Made by a program: the position numbers and the translations under genes. The notes beneath the pieces were generated by a model that did no database searches, was not told where the DNA came from, and worked only from the letters and a program-made list of their open reading frames with translations. DNA of 34,133 nt, taken from assembly GCA_017522255.1 (NCBI GenBank), contig JAFWZP010000009.1, positions 1-34,133 on the forward strand, in the 5' to 3' direction. This document shows, in pieces, positions 25,607 to 34,133 of this stretch; the stretch's first letter is position 1; each line of letters starts with the position of its first letter. Source of the stretch: Bacteroidales bacterium. Lineage in GTDB: Bacteria > Bacteroidota > Bacteroidia > Bacteroidales > P3.

Positions 25607-26848
25607 ATGCATACCAACAAACGAAAGATAATAAACGACCCAGTGTACGGATTCATAACTTTGGACAACGATATATTGTACGACATAATATCACACCCAT
25701 ATTTTTTGAGATTGCAACGTATCAAACAGTTAGGATTATCGTATTTGGTATATCCCGGAGCCGTACACAACCGCTTTAGTCACACTCTTGGTGCCACCTA
25801 CCTTATGGGACAAGCCATAGATGTGCTTAAATGCAAAAATGTAGCCATTACCGACCACGAAGCGCTGTCGGCCAAGATAGCCATACTGCTACACGACATA
25901 GGACATGGACCATTCTCACACTCTCTCGAACACACTCTAATAACCGATATAGCTCACGAAGATATTTCACGAATGTTTATGCAAAAAATGAACAAAGAAT
26001 TTGGTGGGACACTAGATACAGCCATAGCCATATTCAACAACACCTATCACAAACATTTTTTGCACCAATTGGTTTCGAGCCAACTAGACGTAGACCGTCT
26101 CGACTACTTGGCACGCGATAGTTTTTTTACAGGTGTATCGGAAGGCATCATAGGTACCGAACGAATAATTAATATGCTTAACGTAAACGACGACAACCTG
26201 GTAGTGGACGAAAAAGGAATATACTCGATAGAAAAATTCATCATATCGAGACGACTGATGTATTGGCAAGTATACCTCCACAAAACAGTGGTGAGTGCCG
26301 ACTGTGTGATGATAGCAGCACTAAAACGTGCCAAATATCTGCTACAAAACGGTCACGACATAGAATGCTCGACACCATTGAAAAAGTTTCTTGCATACAA
26401 CTATACATACAGCGACTTTGAAGAAAACAACGAGATACTGGAAGCGTTTTCGATGCTAGACGACTACGACATAATATCGGCCATAAAAGCTTGGAAACAC
26501 TCTTCAGACTTTATACTATCAACACTATCGCAAAAACTAATAGACCGCAAACTAAACCGAATATACATATCCGACACCAAGTTTGAATCAAACGTCATAG
26601 ACCATTGCACCAAACAGATAGCACAAAAATACAATATCTCGAAAGCCGATGCAAGTTGGTTTGTAACATCAGGCAAACTCGAAAACCATGCTTACGACTT
26701 TCAAGACCAAGAAATAAAAATATTGTTTAAGGACAAACATTCATCGGATATAAGCATAGCCTCCGATCAATTGGACCGCCATTTTTTGGAAAAATTGGTA
26801 ACAAAGTACTATCTTTGTTTCCCAAAAGAATTAAATATCAATCTATAA
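25607..26848 (+). CDS. HD-domain phosphohydrolase (dNTPase-like)
   Basis: The protein is 413 residues. The metal-binding residues are all present: His in NRFSHTLGA (about 59), HD in HDIGHGPFSH (96-97) and Asp in QLDVDRLDYLARDS (161). This is the SAMHD1/dGTPase-type HD fold, whose characterised members hydrolyse dNTPs. The actual substrate is unknown. It is placed directly before rdgB, another nucleotide-cleaning enzyme, which fits a role in nucleotide-pool quality (inference). The start is close behind the cupin gene. Confidence 0.9.
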   Translation: MHTNKRKIINDPVYGFITLDNDILYDIISHPYFLRLQRIKQLGLSYLVYPGAVHNRFSHTLGATYLMGQAIDVLKCKNVAITDHEALSAKIAILLHDIGHGPFSHSLEHTLITDIAHEDISRMFMQKMNKEFGGTLDTAIAIFNNTYHKHFLHQLVSSQLDVDRLDYLARDSFFTGVSEGIIGTERIINMLNVNDDNLVVDEKGIYSIEKFIISRRLMYWQVYLHKTVVSADCVMIAALKRAKYLLQNGHDIECSTPLKKFLAYNYTYSDFEENNEILEAFSMLDDYDIISAIKAWKHSSDFILSTLSQKLIDRKLNRIYISDTKFESNVIDHCTKQIAQKYNISKADASWFVTSGKLENHAYDFQDQEIKILFKDKHSSDISIASDQLDRHFLEKLVTKYYLCFPKELNINL

Positions 26849-26861
26849 AAACACATACTGC

Positions 26862-27440
26862 ATGAAAACTCTGATATTTGCATCAAACAACAAACACAAA
26901 CTCGAAGAGATACGAAACCTACTGGAAGGCATTGTGAAAATAAAAAGCCTTAAAGAAATAGGATTGGAAGGCGACATACCCGAAACTGCCGACACCTTGG
27001 AAGGCAACGCCACCCAAAAAGCCGAATGGGTGTATAGTCGCACCGGCATGGACTGCTTTGCCGACGATACCGGACTGGAAGTGGAAGCCCTAAACGGTGA
27101 ACCGGGAGTGTACTCGGCACGATATGCCGGCGAAAACTGTTCATTTGCCGACAATGTAAACAAGCTACTTAAAGCATTGGAAGGACACAGTAACCGCAAC
27201 GCACGCTTTCGCACCGCTATATGCCTGATAGAAAACGGTGAAAAAAAATACTTCGAAGGAATAGTAAACGGTACTATAACCACCTTCGAAGCCGGAAACG
27301 AAGGTTTTGGATATGACCCAATATTTTTACCAGAAGGACACAACAAAACATTTGCTGAAATGCCACTTGACATCAAAAACAAAATAAGTCACCGTGGACG
27401 TGCCATACAAAAACTTGTAGAATACCTGAAATCAAAATGA
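26862..27440 (+). CDS. rdgB: dITP/XTP pyrophosphatase (Ham1/RdgB family)
   Basis: This enzyme hydrolyses non-canonical purine nucleotides (dITP, XTP) to monophosphates, preventing their incorporation. Family motifs: ASNNKHKLEEI at residues 7-17, FADDTGLEVEAL near 65-76, GFGYDPIFLPEG and SHRGRA (176-181). The protein has 192 residues, normal length. Its stop overlaps the next start by four bases (ATGA). Confidence 0.97.
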   Translation: MKTLIFASNNKHKLEEIRNLLEGIVKIKSLKEIGLEGDIPETADTLEGNATQKAEWVYSRTGMDCFADDTGLEVEALNGEPGVYSARYAGENCSFADNVNKLLKALEGHSNRNARFRTAICLIENGEKKYFEGIVNGTITTFEAGNEGFGYDPIFLPEGHNKTFAEMPLDIKNKISHRGRAIQKLVEYLKSK

Positions 27441-28408
27441 TAAAAAAACATACAATACTTGTTGTAATAATGACATTGGCTGCAATAGCTACACAGGCTC
27501 AAACCAACAATATCGGAGGAAAAGCCATAATAGAGATATTTACCAATTTTCATACAGGAATGTATGAATACAACGACGATCGTGGGTTTGAGATGGAACG
27601 TAGCTATCTTGGCTACCAATACCAAATAAATAACGAATTATCGATAAAAAGTGTGCTGGATATAGGCATGCCAAAAGCCACGGCCAACGACTACGAACGC
27701 TTGGTATACGTAAAACATGCTCATATAAAATGGCAACATGCCAATTGGACCATACACGCAGGACTTATACCATCACTACTACACAATATTCAAGATAAAA
27801 CATGGGGATACCGCTACATAATGCAGTCGGTTCAAGGCGAATATAAGTTTGGCAGCAGTGCCGACCTTGGTGTGTCAGCAGCATACAAAATAGCCGATTG
27901 GTTAGAAGCCGATATAATAATAGCCAACGGCGAAGGATATAAAAAAATACAACAAGCCAATGGACTGCTATATGGCTTAGGCACCACACTGAAAGCACCT
28001 ACCGGACTTATGCTACGCCTATATGCCAACATAAACGAAGCCCCAAACAACGATGGTAGCAACATCGTGAACTATGCTATGCTAAGCGGATATAAAACCG
28101 AAAAACTTTGGATAGGTGCCGAATACACAATAGCTAAAAATCTTAAACACATAGCCAATAATAACAAAACCGGATTATCGGCATACGTATCGGCTCAAAT
28201 AGCAAAAAACAGCAACATATTTGTACGTTTCGACAAATTGACATCCATAAACGAAGCATACAACGACAACGAAACAGCTATTATATTTGGATCGCAGTTC
28301 AAAATAGGAAAACACGTATACTTGGCACCAAATTTCAGACTATACTTTGATAATAATAATACGCCAAACAAATATATGCTTTATATAAATAGTAAATTTA
28401 GCCTATAG
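27437..28408 (+). CDS. Predicted outer-membrane beta-barrel protein
   Basis: The protein is 323 residues with a signal peptide (MIKKHTILVVIMTLAAIATQAQ). It is followed by many short amphipathic strands with alternating aromatic residues, e.g. SYLGYQYQINNELSIKSVLDI, AHIKWQHANWTIHAGLIPS and GLMLRLYANINEAP. It ends ...YMLYINSKFSL with a terminal aromatic-x-Leu, typical of barrels. The specific family (porin-like) is not certain and transport is inferred. The start overlaps rdgB by 4 bases, so the two are translationally coupled although functionally unrelated. Confidence 0.78.
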   Translation: MIKKHTILVVIMTLAAIATQAQTNNIGGKAIIEIFTNFHTGMYEYNDDRGFEMERSYLGYQYQINNELSIKSVLDIGMPKATANDYERLVYVKHAHIKWQHANWTIHAGLIPSLLHNIQDKTWGYRYIMQSVQGEYKFGSSADLGVSAAYKIADWLEADIIIANGEGYKKIQQANGLLYGLGTTLKAPTGLMLRLYANINEAPNNDGSNIVNYAMLSGYKTEKLWIGAEYTIAKNLKHIANNNKTGLSAYVSAQIAKNSNIFVRFDKLTSINEAYNDNETAIIFGSQFKIGKHVYLAPNFRLYFDNNNTPNKYMLYINSKFSL

Positions 28409-28541
28409 CAAAAATTATAACACATAAATAATCAAAAAAAACATAATTTCGCATACTATAAAAGCATCTTTTTTGTTATGCAAGACACAGAATGGAACAA
28501 AATTTGTATTCACACATATATAAATATAAAAAAGAAATATT

Positions 28542-29123
28542 ATGGAACTATTAGAAGTACAAGCCACAGAAATAATACAAAGCAATTCGACCAACAACAC
28601 TTATGTATTGATGCTTTACGAATCACATAGCAAACAAAACATACCCATAATGATAAGTGAATACGAAACACAAGTAATACTAATGGCACGTGAAAGAGTG
28701 AGAGCCAAACGCCCACTCACACATGATCTTTTGTGCGACATAATGGAAGCTTTTTCGCTGACAGCCATCAAAGTAGTTATAGAAAAATTCAACGAAGGAG
28801 TTTTTTATTCCAATATATTCATCTCCGATGGAATCTCAACTCAAAAAATAGACAGTCGCACTAGCGATGCCATAGCATTGGCACTAGCATTACGAATACC
28901 AATCTACGCCACTCAATCAGTATTAAACGAAGTAGGAATATCTGAAAACACATTTATACACGATTCGGACGATGGTATGATAGATCAAGCAAACAAAAAA
29001 TTAAGCATCGAAGAACTAGAACAACAACTAAAAATACTCGAACACAACGAAGAATACGAGAAAGCAGCCGAACTGCTGAATAAAATAAATAAACTAAAAA
29101 GCGAAAATGCAGAAAACAACTAA
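28542..29123 (+). CDS. Bifunctional nuclease family protein (DUF151) with UvrB/C-like tail
   Basis: The protein is 193 residues. Residues about 1-140 form a DUF151 domain (VLMLYESHSKQNIPIMISEYETQVIL, then RPLTHDLLCDIMEAFSL and SRTSDAIALALALRIPIYA). The C-terminus carries a UVR-like helix pair (IEELEQQLKILEHNEEYEKAAELLNKIN). The plant relative AtBBD1 showed nuclease activity; the bacterial role is not established. It precedes the purine nucleoside phosphorylase gene by 18 bases. Confidence 0.88.
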   Translation: MELLEVQATEIIQSNSTNNTYVLMLYESHSKQNIPIMISEYETQVILMARERVRAKRPLTHDLLCDIMEAFSLTAIKVVIEKFNEGVFYSNIFISDGISTQKIDSRTSDAIALALALRIPIYATQSVLNEVGISENTFIHDSDDGMIDQANKKLSIEELEQQLKILEHNEEYEKAAELLNKINKLKSENAENN

Positions 29124-29141
29124 TAAACAAGAGCACAAACT

Positions 29142-29966
29142 ATGACTGACAACAGAATAATTGAATTTAACGAAGCAGCAAGCTACATACTAAACCAGTG
29201 CACACTAAAACCCGAAATAGGTATAATACTTGGAAGCGGGTTAGCAAACTTGGTAAACTATATAGACAACCGCATCACTATACCATACACTGAAATACCT
29301 AATTTTAAAACATCTACAGCCATTGGACACAAAGGCAATTTGATTATAGGCACATTGGGTGGTAAGTGTGTAATGACTATGCAAGGACGATTTCATTACT
29401 ACGAAGGCTACACCATGCAAGAAGTTACATTCCCCATACGTGTAATGCACGCCATAGGCATAAAAAAACTTATGGTGTCGAACGCTGCAGGAGGAATAAA
29501 CCCCACCTTCAGAGTGGGCGACCTTATGATGATAACCGACCACATCAACCTAATGCCCAATCCTCTGATAGGAAAAAACATCGACGAAATAGGACCTCGC
29601 TTTCCGGATATGACATGTGCCTACAATCTTAAACTAAGAGAATTGGCAATACGCACAGCCTCCTCGTTGAACATTGAGTTGAAACAAGGTGTATATGTGG
29701 GAGGTACAGGTCCCACATTCGAAACACCTGCCGAATACAAATTCTTTGGCATAATAGGCGGCGATGCCGTAGGTATGTCGACAGTACCCGAAGTAATAGT
29801 GGCTCGACACTGCGGAATTGATGTATTTGGAATATCGGTAATATCCAACGAAGCACACACTATAACCGAAGATACCGTAAACGATGGTAACGACGTGATA
29901 ATAGCAGCTAACAAAGCCTCCGAAAAAATGAGTTTACTATTTAAAAAGATTATAGAGAACATCTAA
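29142..29966 (+). CDS. punA: Purine nucleoside phosphorylase (PNP1/PunA type)
   Basis: This salvage enzyme cleaves purine (deoxy)nucleosides with phosphate to base and (deoxy)ribose-1-phosphate. GSGLANL is at residue 31, [10 protein letters not shown] at 81-90, and [26 protein letters not shown] at about 112-137. The base-binding [16 protein letters not shown] and the block [12 protein letters not shown] follow. The protein has 274 residues, normal for the trimeric class. The next gene (MATE) starts 4 bases after its stop. Confidence 0.95.
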   Translation: MTDNRIIEFNEAASYILNQCTLKPEIGIILGSGLANLVNYIDNRITIPYTEIPNFKTSTAIGHKGNLIIGTLGGKCVMTMQGRFHYYEGYTMQEVTFPIRVMHAIGIKKLMVSNAAGGINPTFRVGDLMMITDHINLMPNPLIGKNIDEIGPRFPDMTCAYNLKLRELAIRTASSLNIELKQGVYVGGTGPTFETPAEYKFFGIIGGDAVGMSTVPEVIVARHCGIDVFGISVISNEAHTITEDTVNDGNDVIIAANKASEKMSLLFKKIIENI

Positions 29967-29970
29967 AAAA

Positions 29971-31326
29971 ATGGCAGAAACAAATATAGCAAAAGAAAAC
30001 ACACCGGCAGAGTTAGGTTCAGAACCTATCCGCAAACTACTTTTAAAATACGCCGTTCCGGCAATTATAGCAATGACGGCATCGTCATTATATAACATTA
30101 TAGATAGTATATTTATAGGGCATGGAGTGGGTTCGTATGCCATAAGTGGATTAGCTATAACATTTCCCCTCATGAACCTTTCGGCAGCGTTTGGTGCCAT
30201 GATTGGCGTAGGTGGCTCGTCGATATTATCAATATTTTTAGGACAACAAAAACACAACTCGGCAAAAAAAGTTCTTACCAATGTAGTAGGACTTAACATC
30301 GTGTTGGGACTACTATTTATGATATTCGCACTCATATTCCTCGACCCTATTCTATACTTCTTTGGTGCTAGCGAAGTTACCATAGGCTACGCTCGCGACT
30401 ATATGCAAATAATATTATTTGGCAACGTAATAACACATCTATATCTTGGAATTAACAGCCTACTGCGAGCCTCGGGACACCCAAAACAGGCTATGCTTGC
30501 CACTTTTCTTACAGTGATACTAAACACAGCCCTCGATCCATTGTTTATATTCACTTTCGATATGGGCATACAAGGAGCAGCATGGGCTACAGTAATATCT
30601 CAAACAATATCTCTGATATGGCTTTTGAAAATATTCAGCAACAAAAACGAAGTAGTCCATTTCGAAAAGAAAATCATCTCGTTCGACAGCAAAATAATAA
30701 AACAGATTATATCCATCGGGCTATCTCCCTTTTTGATGAATTTTGCAGCATGCTTTGTGGTTATTTTAATCAACCAATCGCTCAAAAAATATGGCGGCGA
30801 CTTGGCCATAGGAGCCTACGGCATTGTAAACCGTGTAGTGTTTTTGGTGGTGATGGTGGTGATGGGGCTAAACCAAGGCATGCAACCAATAGCAGGATAC
30901 AACTTTGGAGCAGGAAACATCGAGCGAGTAAAACATGTGCTTAAACTAACGATATATGTGGCCACCGCCGTTACAACCTTAGGTTTCCTTATCGGTCAGA
31001 TACTCCCAACACTTGTGGTAAGTGCATTCACTACAGAAAAAGAACTTATATCTCTTGCATCAGATGGATTGAGACTTACTCTTATAGCATTTCCTATAGT
31101 AGGTTTCCAGATAGTGGTATCAAACTTTTTCCAATGTATAGGAATGGCAAGTAAAGCCATTTTCTTTTCGCTTTCACGCCAAGTGTTATTCCTTATACCC
31201 GGACTATTGATACTGCCTAATTTCTTTGGCACATTCGGAGTATGGATAAGTATGCCGATATCTGACACCATTGCAACCATTGTGGCTGCTATAATGCTAT
31301 GGCAATTTTTAAAGAAATGGAAATAA
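29971..31326 (+). CDS. MATE-family efflux transporter
   Basis: The protein is 451 residues with about 12 hydrophobic segments. It has the typical internal duplication (halves beginning near PIRKLLLKYAVPAIIAMTASS and KIIKQIISIGLSPFLMNFAA), the loop motif NIIDSIFIGHGVGSYAISGLAITFP and NQGMQPIAGYNFGAGN. It exports organic cations or drugs using Na+ or H+ gradients in other members; substrates here are unknown. It is downstream of the nucleoside phosphorylase gene and may be cotranscribed, ending at the bidirectional terminator 31351-31391. Confidence 0.93.
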   Translation: MAETNIAKENTPAELGSEPIRKLLLKYAVPAIIAMTASSLYNIIDSIFIGHGVGSYAISGLAITFPLMNLSAAFGAMIGVGGSSILSIFLGQQKHNSAKKVLTNVVGLNIVLGLLFMIFALIFLDPILYFFGASEVTIGYARDYMQIILFGNVITHLYLGINSLLRASGHPKQAMLATFLTVILNTALDPLFIFTFDMGIQGAAWATVISQTISLIWLLKIFSNKNEVVHFEKKIISFDSKIIKQIISIGLSPFLMNFAACFVVILINQSLKKYGGDLAIGAYGIVNRVVFLVVMVVMGLNQGMQPIAGYNFGAGNIERVKHVLKLTIYVATAVTTLGFLIGQILPTLVVSAFTTEKELISLASDGLRLTLIAFPIVGFQIVVSNFFQCIGMASKAIFFSLSRQVLFLIPGLLILPNFFGTFGVWISMPISDTIATIVAAIMLWQFLKKWK

Positions 31327-31350
31327 TAAAATTATTACCTACACAATAAC

Positions 31351-31391
31351 AAAAAGGGATTAGCATCACTTGATGCAATCCCCTTTTATTA
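31351..31391. terminator. Bidirectional terminator between MATE and metK
   Basis: The sequence forms a hairpin of GCATCA/TGATGC plus an outer AGGGATT/AATCCC(C) segment with one bulged base. T-rich tracts lie on both sides, serving the plus-strand MATE gene and the convergent metK gene. Confidence 0.8.
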
Positions 31392-31414
31392 TTATGCTAT
31401 GCATTGAGTCATTA

Positions 31415-32668
31415 CTATATTTTGAATGATTTCTTTATCTTGTCCACATAGTCAAGTTTTTCCCATGCAAAGAAATCAACCTCTTTCTTTATCTCTTTTC
31501 CATTTTTGTACAATGTTACCACTTTGGTAAATGGGTCGCGACCAAAGTGGCCATACGAAGCTGTTTCCAAGAAAATAGGATTTTGCAAACCGTAACGTTT
31601 CACTATAGCGTAGGGACGCATATCAAAAATAGTACTTACTTTTTGGGCTATTTCGCCATCGGTCATATTCACATTGGCAGTTCCAAAAGTGTTTACATAT
31701 AGTCCTACGGGTTGAGCGATACCAATTGCATATGCCACTTGCACCAATGCCTCGTTGCAAACACCTGCAGCCACAAGGTTTTTGGCAATATGACGAGTTG
31801 CGTATGCGGCACTACGGTCTACCTTGCTCGAATCTTTTCCACTAAAAGCACCACCGCCATGTGCTCCCTTGCCACCATAGGTATCCACTATTATTTTGCG
31901 TCCGGTCAATCCTGTATCGCCATGAGGACCGCCTATTACAAATTTTCCTGTAGGATTAACGTATAATTTATAATCTTTCTTTTCGAACAACTGACGATTT
32001 TCGTCAGATAGCTTTGTCAAAACACGAGGTATCAATATTTCTTCGATATCTTTTTTTATGGTATCTTGCATAGCCTTTTCGGAGTCGAAATCGTCGTGCT
32101 GAGTCGAAACGACTATTGTATCAATACGCATAGGTTTGTTGTCGTCGGAATATTCTATGGTTATCTGACTTTTAGCGTCGGGACGAAGATAGGTCATCTG
32201 CTTGCCCTCGTGTCGGATGTTAGCTAATTCCAACAAGAATATATGAGCCAAAGTAAGAGGCAAAGGCATATATTCGCGTGTTTCTTTGCAAGCATATCCA
32301 AACATCATGCCTTGGTCGCCGGCACCTTGTTCTTTGCTATCTTCACGTTCCACTCCTTGATTTATGTCGGGCGACTGTCCGTGTATGGTGGATATAATAC
32401 CGCACGAGTTTGCTTCAAACATATACTCGCCCTTTGTGTATCCTATTTTTTCTATCACATTGCGTACTGTAGCCTGAACATCTACATAATCGGTGGTTTT
32501 CACTTCGCCACTGACTACTACCAAGCCTGTTGTTACCAATGTTTCGCATGCAACTTTTGCATTGGCATCTCTACGCAAAAATTCATCGAGCAATGCGTCC
32601 GATATTTGATCCGCTACTTTGTCCGGATGTCCTTCAGAAACTGATTCTGATGTAAAATAATAAGCCAT
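31415..32668 (-). CDS. metK: S-adenosylmethionine synthetase
   Basis: This cytoplasmic enzyme makes S-adenosylmethionine from methionine and [28 protein letters not shown] opens the protein (residues about 7-31). The ATP/phosphate-binding segments [16 protein letters not shown] and [22 protein letters not shown] are both intact. The protein has 417 residues, longer than the 384 of E. coli, which is usual in this phylum. It is monocistronic: strong promoter at 32836-32867 about 170 bases upstream, shared terminator downstream. No SAM riboswitch was recognised in the leader. Confidence 0.98.
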   Translation of the reverse strand: MAYYFTSESVSEGHPDKVADQISDALLDEFLRRDANAKVACETLVTTGLVVVSGEVKTTDYVDVQATVRNVIEKIGYTKGEYMFEANSCGIISTIHGQSPDINQGVEREDSKEQGAGDQGMMFGYACKETREYMPLPLTLAHIFLLELANIRHEGKQMTYLRPDAKSQITIEYSDDNKPMRIDTIVVSTQHDDFDSEKAMQDTIKKDIEEILIPRVLTKLSDENRQLFEKKDYKLYVNPTGKFVIGGPHGDTGLTGRKIIVDTYGGKGAHGGGAFSGKDSSKVDRSAAYATRHIAKNLVAAGVCNEALVQVAYAIGIAQPVGLYVNTFGTANVNMTDGEIAQKVSTIFDMRPYAIVKRYGLQNPIFLETASYGHFGRDPFTKVVTLYKNGKEIKKEVDFFAWEKLDYVDKIKKSFKI

Positions 32669-32835
32669 TTTTTTAGTTTTAATACATTAATAAATAACAA
32701 AACTCTACTTGAGTCTGTTTTAATTATTGAATGCAAAAAATGTTTGATTTTGTGATTGTAGCTAAGAAAATAATTCTCTGTTTTAGCATTTTTTCTTGTG
32801 GTTGCAATCATTACAAATCTATCCACTTTGCGTTT

Positions 32836-32867
32836 GCAAAGGTACGACTTTTTTTGCAATCGGCAAA
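32836..32867 (-). promoter_or_regulatory. metK promoter (TTTG-N19-TACCTTTGC)
   Basis: On the minus strand TTTG (32864-32867) and TACCTTTGC (32836-32844) are separated by 19 bases, a full consensus match. The -33 element overlaps a 17-base sequence also present at 33904-33920. Confidence 0.78.
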
Positions 32868-33039
32868 GTATTTTTCAAAATATATTTTTACATCATTCTA
32901 ATACATATATTTACCTATTCACCTTATGGTCGAAAAAAATAGTCTGCATAGCATATAATTTTTCGCAACGTGGTTATTTTTGCCACATATCGCTATTTCG
33001 CAAAAAAAATATCAAAATCATTTCTATCTGCAAAAGCAC

Positions 33040-33084
33040 AAAAAAAAATCCCCACTCAAACACTACCTTGCATTTTGATGGGGA
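33040..33084 (-). terminator. Reverse rubrerythrin operon terminator
   Basis: TCCCCA and TGGGGA with inner AAA/TTT pairs form a hairpin of about 11 bp (one bulge). On the minus strand a long T-run at 33040-33048 follows. It lies about 40 bases after the rubrerythrin stop. Confidence 0.85.
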
Positions 33085-33123
33085 CTTTACCTATCGGGAA
33101 TTAATTTTCCCAATGAATCTTAT

Positions 33124-33666
33124 TTATTTTTTGAAGTAACGATTGTATAAACCTTCAAAACCTTTTCCGTGACGAGCTTCGTCTTTTGCCATTTCGTGTA
33201 CTGTGTCGTGTATAGCATCAAGGTTGCGTTCTTTAGCTATTCGTGCGATACGCATTTTGTCTTCGCAAGCACCGGCTTCGGCATTCATACGTTTTTCGAG
33301 GTTTGTTTTTGTATCCCAAACGCATTCGCCAAGCAATTCGGCAAATTTTGCACAGTGTTCGGCTTCTTCCCAAGCATAGCGTTTGAACGCTTCGGCTATT
33401 TCGGGATAACCTTCTCTGTCGGCTTGACGGCTCATGGCCAAATACATACCTACTTCGGTAGCTTCGCCCATAAAGTGAGCATTCAAGTCTTTTATCATTT
33501 CTTCACCTGTACCTTTGGCTATACCTATTTCGTGTTCGGTAACAAAAGTCAAAGGACCATTTTCATTCAATACTTTCCATGTAACTTTTTGTTTACATTG
33601 TGGACATATTTCCGGTGCGGAATCACCTTCGTGAACGTATCCGCATATTGGACAACTAAATTTCAT
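33124..33666 (-). CDS. rbr: Reverse rubrerythrin (N-terminal rubredoxin + ferritin-like domain)
   Basis: This peroxidase, mainly for H2O2 removal in anaerobes, uses a rubredoxin site and a non-haem di-iron centre. The N-terminus has the rubredoxin Cys set (C5, C8, C21 and C24; [11 protein letters not shown] then CPQCK). A four-helix ferritin-like domain follows with the di-iron ligand motifs ([27 protein letters not shown] and [17 protein letters not shown]). The order rubredoxin-then-ferritin is the reverse of classical rubrerythrin. The protein has 180 residues. It is downstream of the small winged-helix-like gene and rubredoxin on the same strand. Confidence 0.93.
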   Translation of the reverse strand: MKFSCPICGYVHEGDSAPEICPQCKQKVTWKVLNENGPLTFVTEHEIGIAKGTGEEMIKDLNAHFMGEATEVGMYLAMSRQADREGYPEIAEAFKRYAWEEAEHCAKFAELLGECVWDTKTNLEKRMNAEAGACEDKMRIARIAKERNLDAIHDTVHEMAKDEARHGKGFEGLYNRYFKK

Positions 33667-33719
33667 ATTCTTGTATTTTTGATTGTTTATTAATAAATAT
33701 ATTTATCTTTGTTTTGTTC

Positions 33720-33893
33720 TTATTTTGCAGGCTCCCATTTACATCTTACCGGCGACACTATTTTGCCTTCTTCTTTAAGTTGTTTGAAAGCCTTGTCTAT
33801 TTCTTTTCTATCGGCTTGCAATGCTTTTTCCACATCTCCGGCACTCATTGGCTTTCCTGTGTTTTTCATCACTTCCAACACTTTATCCTTCAT
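33720..33893 (-). CDS. Small winged-helix-like protein (57 aa) upstream of rubrerythrin
   Basis: A 57-residue protein starting [20 protein letters not shown] and ending [11 protein letters not shown]. The pattern of helix (KVLEVMKN), [16 protein letters not shown], then [20 protein letters not shown] is that of a small winged-helix/HTH DNA-binding domain, as in short transcription regulators found next to rubredoxin and rubrerythrin in anaerobic Bacteroidota. Regulatory function is inferred. The ATG at 33893 is the only plausible start. A 12-bp perfect stem-loop (33913-33953) lies immediately upstream. The stop at 33720 leaves 53 bases before the rubrerythrin ATG. Confidence 0.75.
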   Translation of the reverse strand: MKDKVLEVMKNTGKPMSAGDVEKALQADRKEIDKAFKQLKEEGKIVSPVRCKWEPAK

Positions 33894-33912
33894 ACTTTAT
33901 TCTTTTTTTTGC

Positions 33913-33953
33913 AATCGGCAGAAAGTAAATCTCTCAATCTATTTCTGCCGATT
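33913..33953. promoter_or_regulatory. Perfect 12-bp stem-loop between rubredoxin and the winged-helix gene
   Basis: AATCGGCAGAAA (33913-33924) pairs completely with 33942-33953 around a 17-nt loop. No strong T-run follows on the minus strand. It could be an operator for the adjacent winged-helix protein, an attenuator, or the 3' end structure of the rubredoxin mRNA. Confidence 0.6.
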
Positions 33954-33965
33954 TTGGTTATTTGA

Positions 33966-34124
33966 CTATTCTTCTTCAAATTCGTCTTTACCTACTCCGC
34001 ACAGTGGGCATTGATAATCGGCGGGAACATCTTCCCATTTTGTTCCGGGAGCTATTCCGTTTTCAGGGTCTCCGGCTACTTCGTCGTATACGTATCCGCA
34101 TACTGTACAAACATATTTTTTCAT
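33966..34124 (-). CDS. Rubredoxin
   Basis: This 52-residue electron carrier has a single Fe(Cys)4 site. The Cys ligands are C6, C9, C39 and C42 in the motifs [12 protein letters not shown] and [10 protein letters not shown]. The core aromatic and Gly positions ([15 protein letters not shown]) are standard. It probably donates electrons to the reverse rubrerythrin two genes downstream. The complete gene lies just inside the window; its promoter is beyond the edge. Confidence 0.96.
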   Translation of the reverse strand: MKKYVCTVCGYVYDEVAGDPENGIAPGTKWEDVPADYQCPLCGVGKDEFEEE

Positions 34125-34133
34125 TTTTTTCTA

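Larger units (their letters stand above)
32669..33123. other. metK leader and rubrerythrin downstream spacer
   Basis: This 455-base AT-rich region contains the metK leader (about 160 bases, no recognised riboswitch), the metK promoter (32836-32867) and the rubrerythrin terminator (33040-33084). No ORF in it looks real. Confidence 0.7.

Noticed and set aside
32669..32835. SAM riboswitch in the metK leader
   Set aside because: I could not find the conserved helices or core motifs of known SAM riboswitch classes; the leader is AT-rich and weakly structured.

Overview
This window looks like a chromosomal segment of an AT-rich member of the Bacteroidota, most likely Bacteroidales. Four observations support this. 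Promoters repeatedly match the Bacteroidota form TTTG-N19-20-TAnnTTTGY (feoB, rplM, gapA, metK and others). Most starts lack a Shine-Dalgarno sequence. Several genes have lineage-typical shapes: fused FeoA-FeoB, a long NusB, S2 with a charged tail, and a type IX secretion (CHU_C-like) sorting domain. The vor/kor 2-oxoacid:ferredoxin oxidoreductase, rubredoxin, reverse rubrerythrin and FeoB suggest an anaerobe. The species cannot be named from the sequence alone.

Layout: 1-636 is repeat-rich and has no convincing gene. It holds a 14-bp tandem array, a dispersed 21-bp motif and simple repeats. 637-4595 is a minus-strand run of six small unknown proteins, mostly lipoproteins or secreted proteins. 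4603-7068 is feoAB. 7278-9902 is the minus-strand translation block rplM-rpsI-rpsB-tsf. 10143-13697 is the minus-strand run nusB - DUF1573 lipoprotein - yajC - ybbR - coaE. gapA (14240-15247, plus) follows a strong promoter. 15248-16041 contains a four-copy 22-bp palindromic array next to a small ORF. 16042-18054 (minus) is a large secreted fibronectin-type/CHU_C protein.

The plus strand then carries the four-subunit 2-oxoacid:ferredoxin oxidoreductase operon (18478-21202), typA (21512-23338) and a run of GT-C-like membrane protein - cupin - HD phosphohydrolase - rdgB - outer-membrane protein (23612-28408). Next comes bifunctional nuclease - purine nucleoside phosphorylase - MATE (28542-31326). 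On the minus strand are metK (31415-32668) and, at the right edge, rubredoxin - small winged-helix-like protein - reverse rubrerythrin (33124-34124). The last three probably form an oxidative-stress cassette.

Most genes are housekeeping genes and can be assigned confidently. No phage, transposase, CRISPR, tRNA or rRNA was seen. The least explained parts are the unknown lipoprotein cluster, the repeat-rich left edge (one motif recurs at 23417-23446), the 22-bp array near 15.6 kb, and several strong stem-loops between operon genes.
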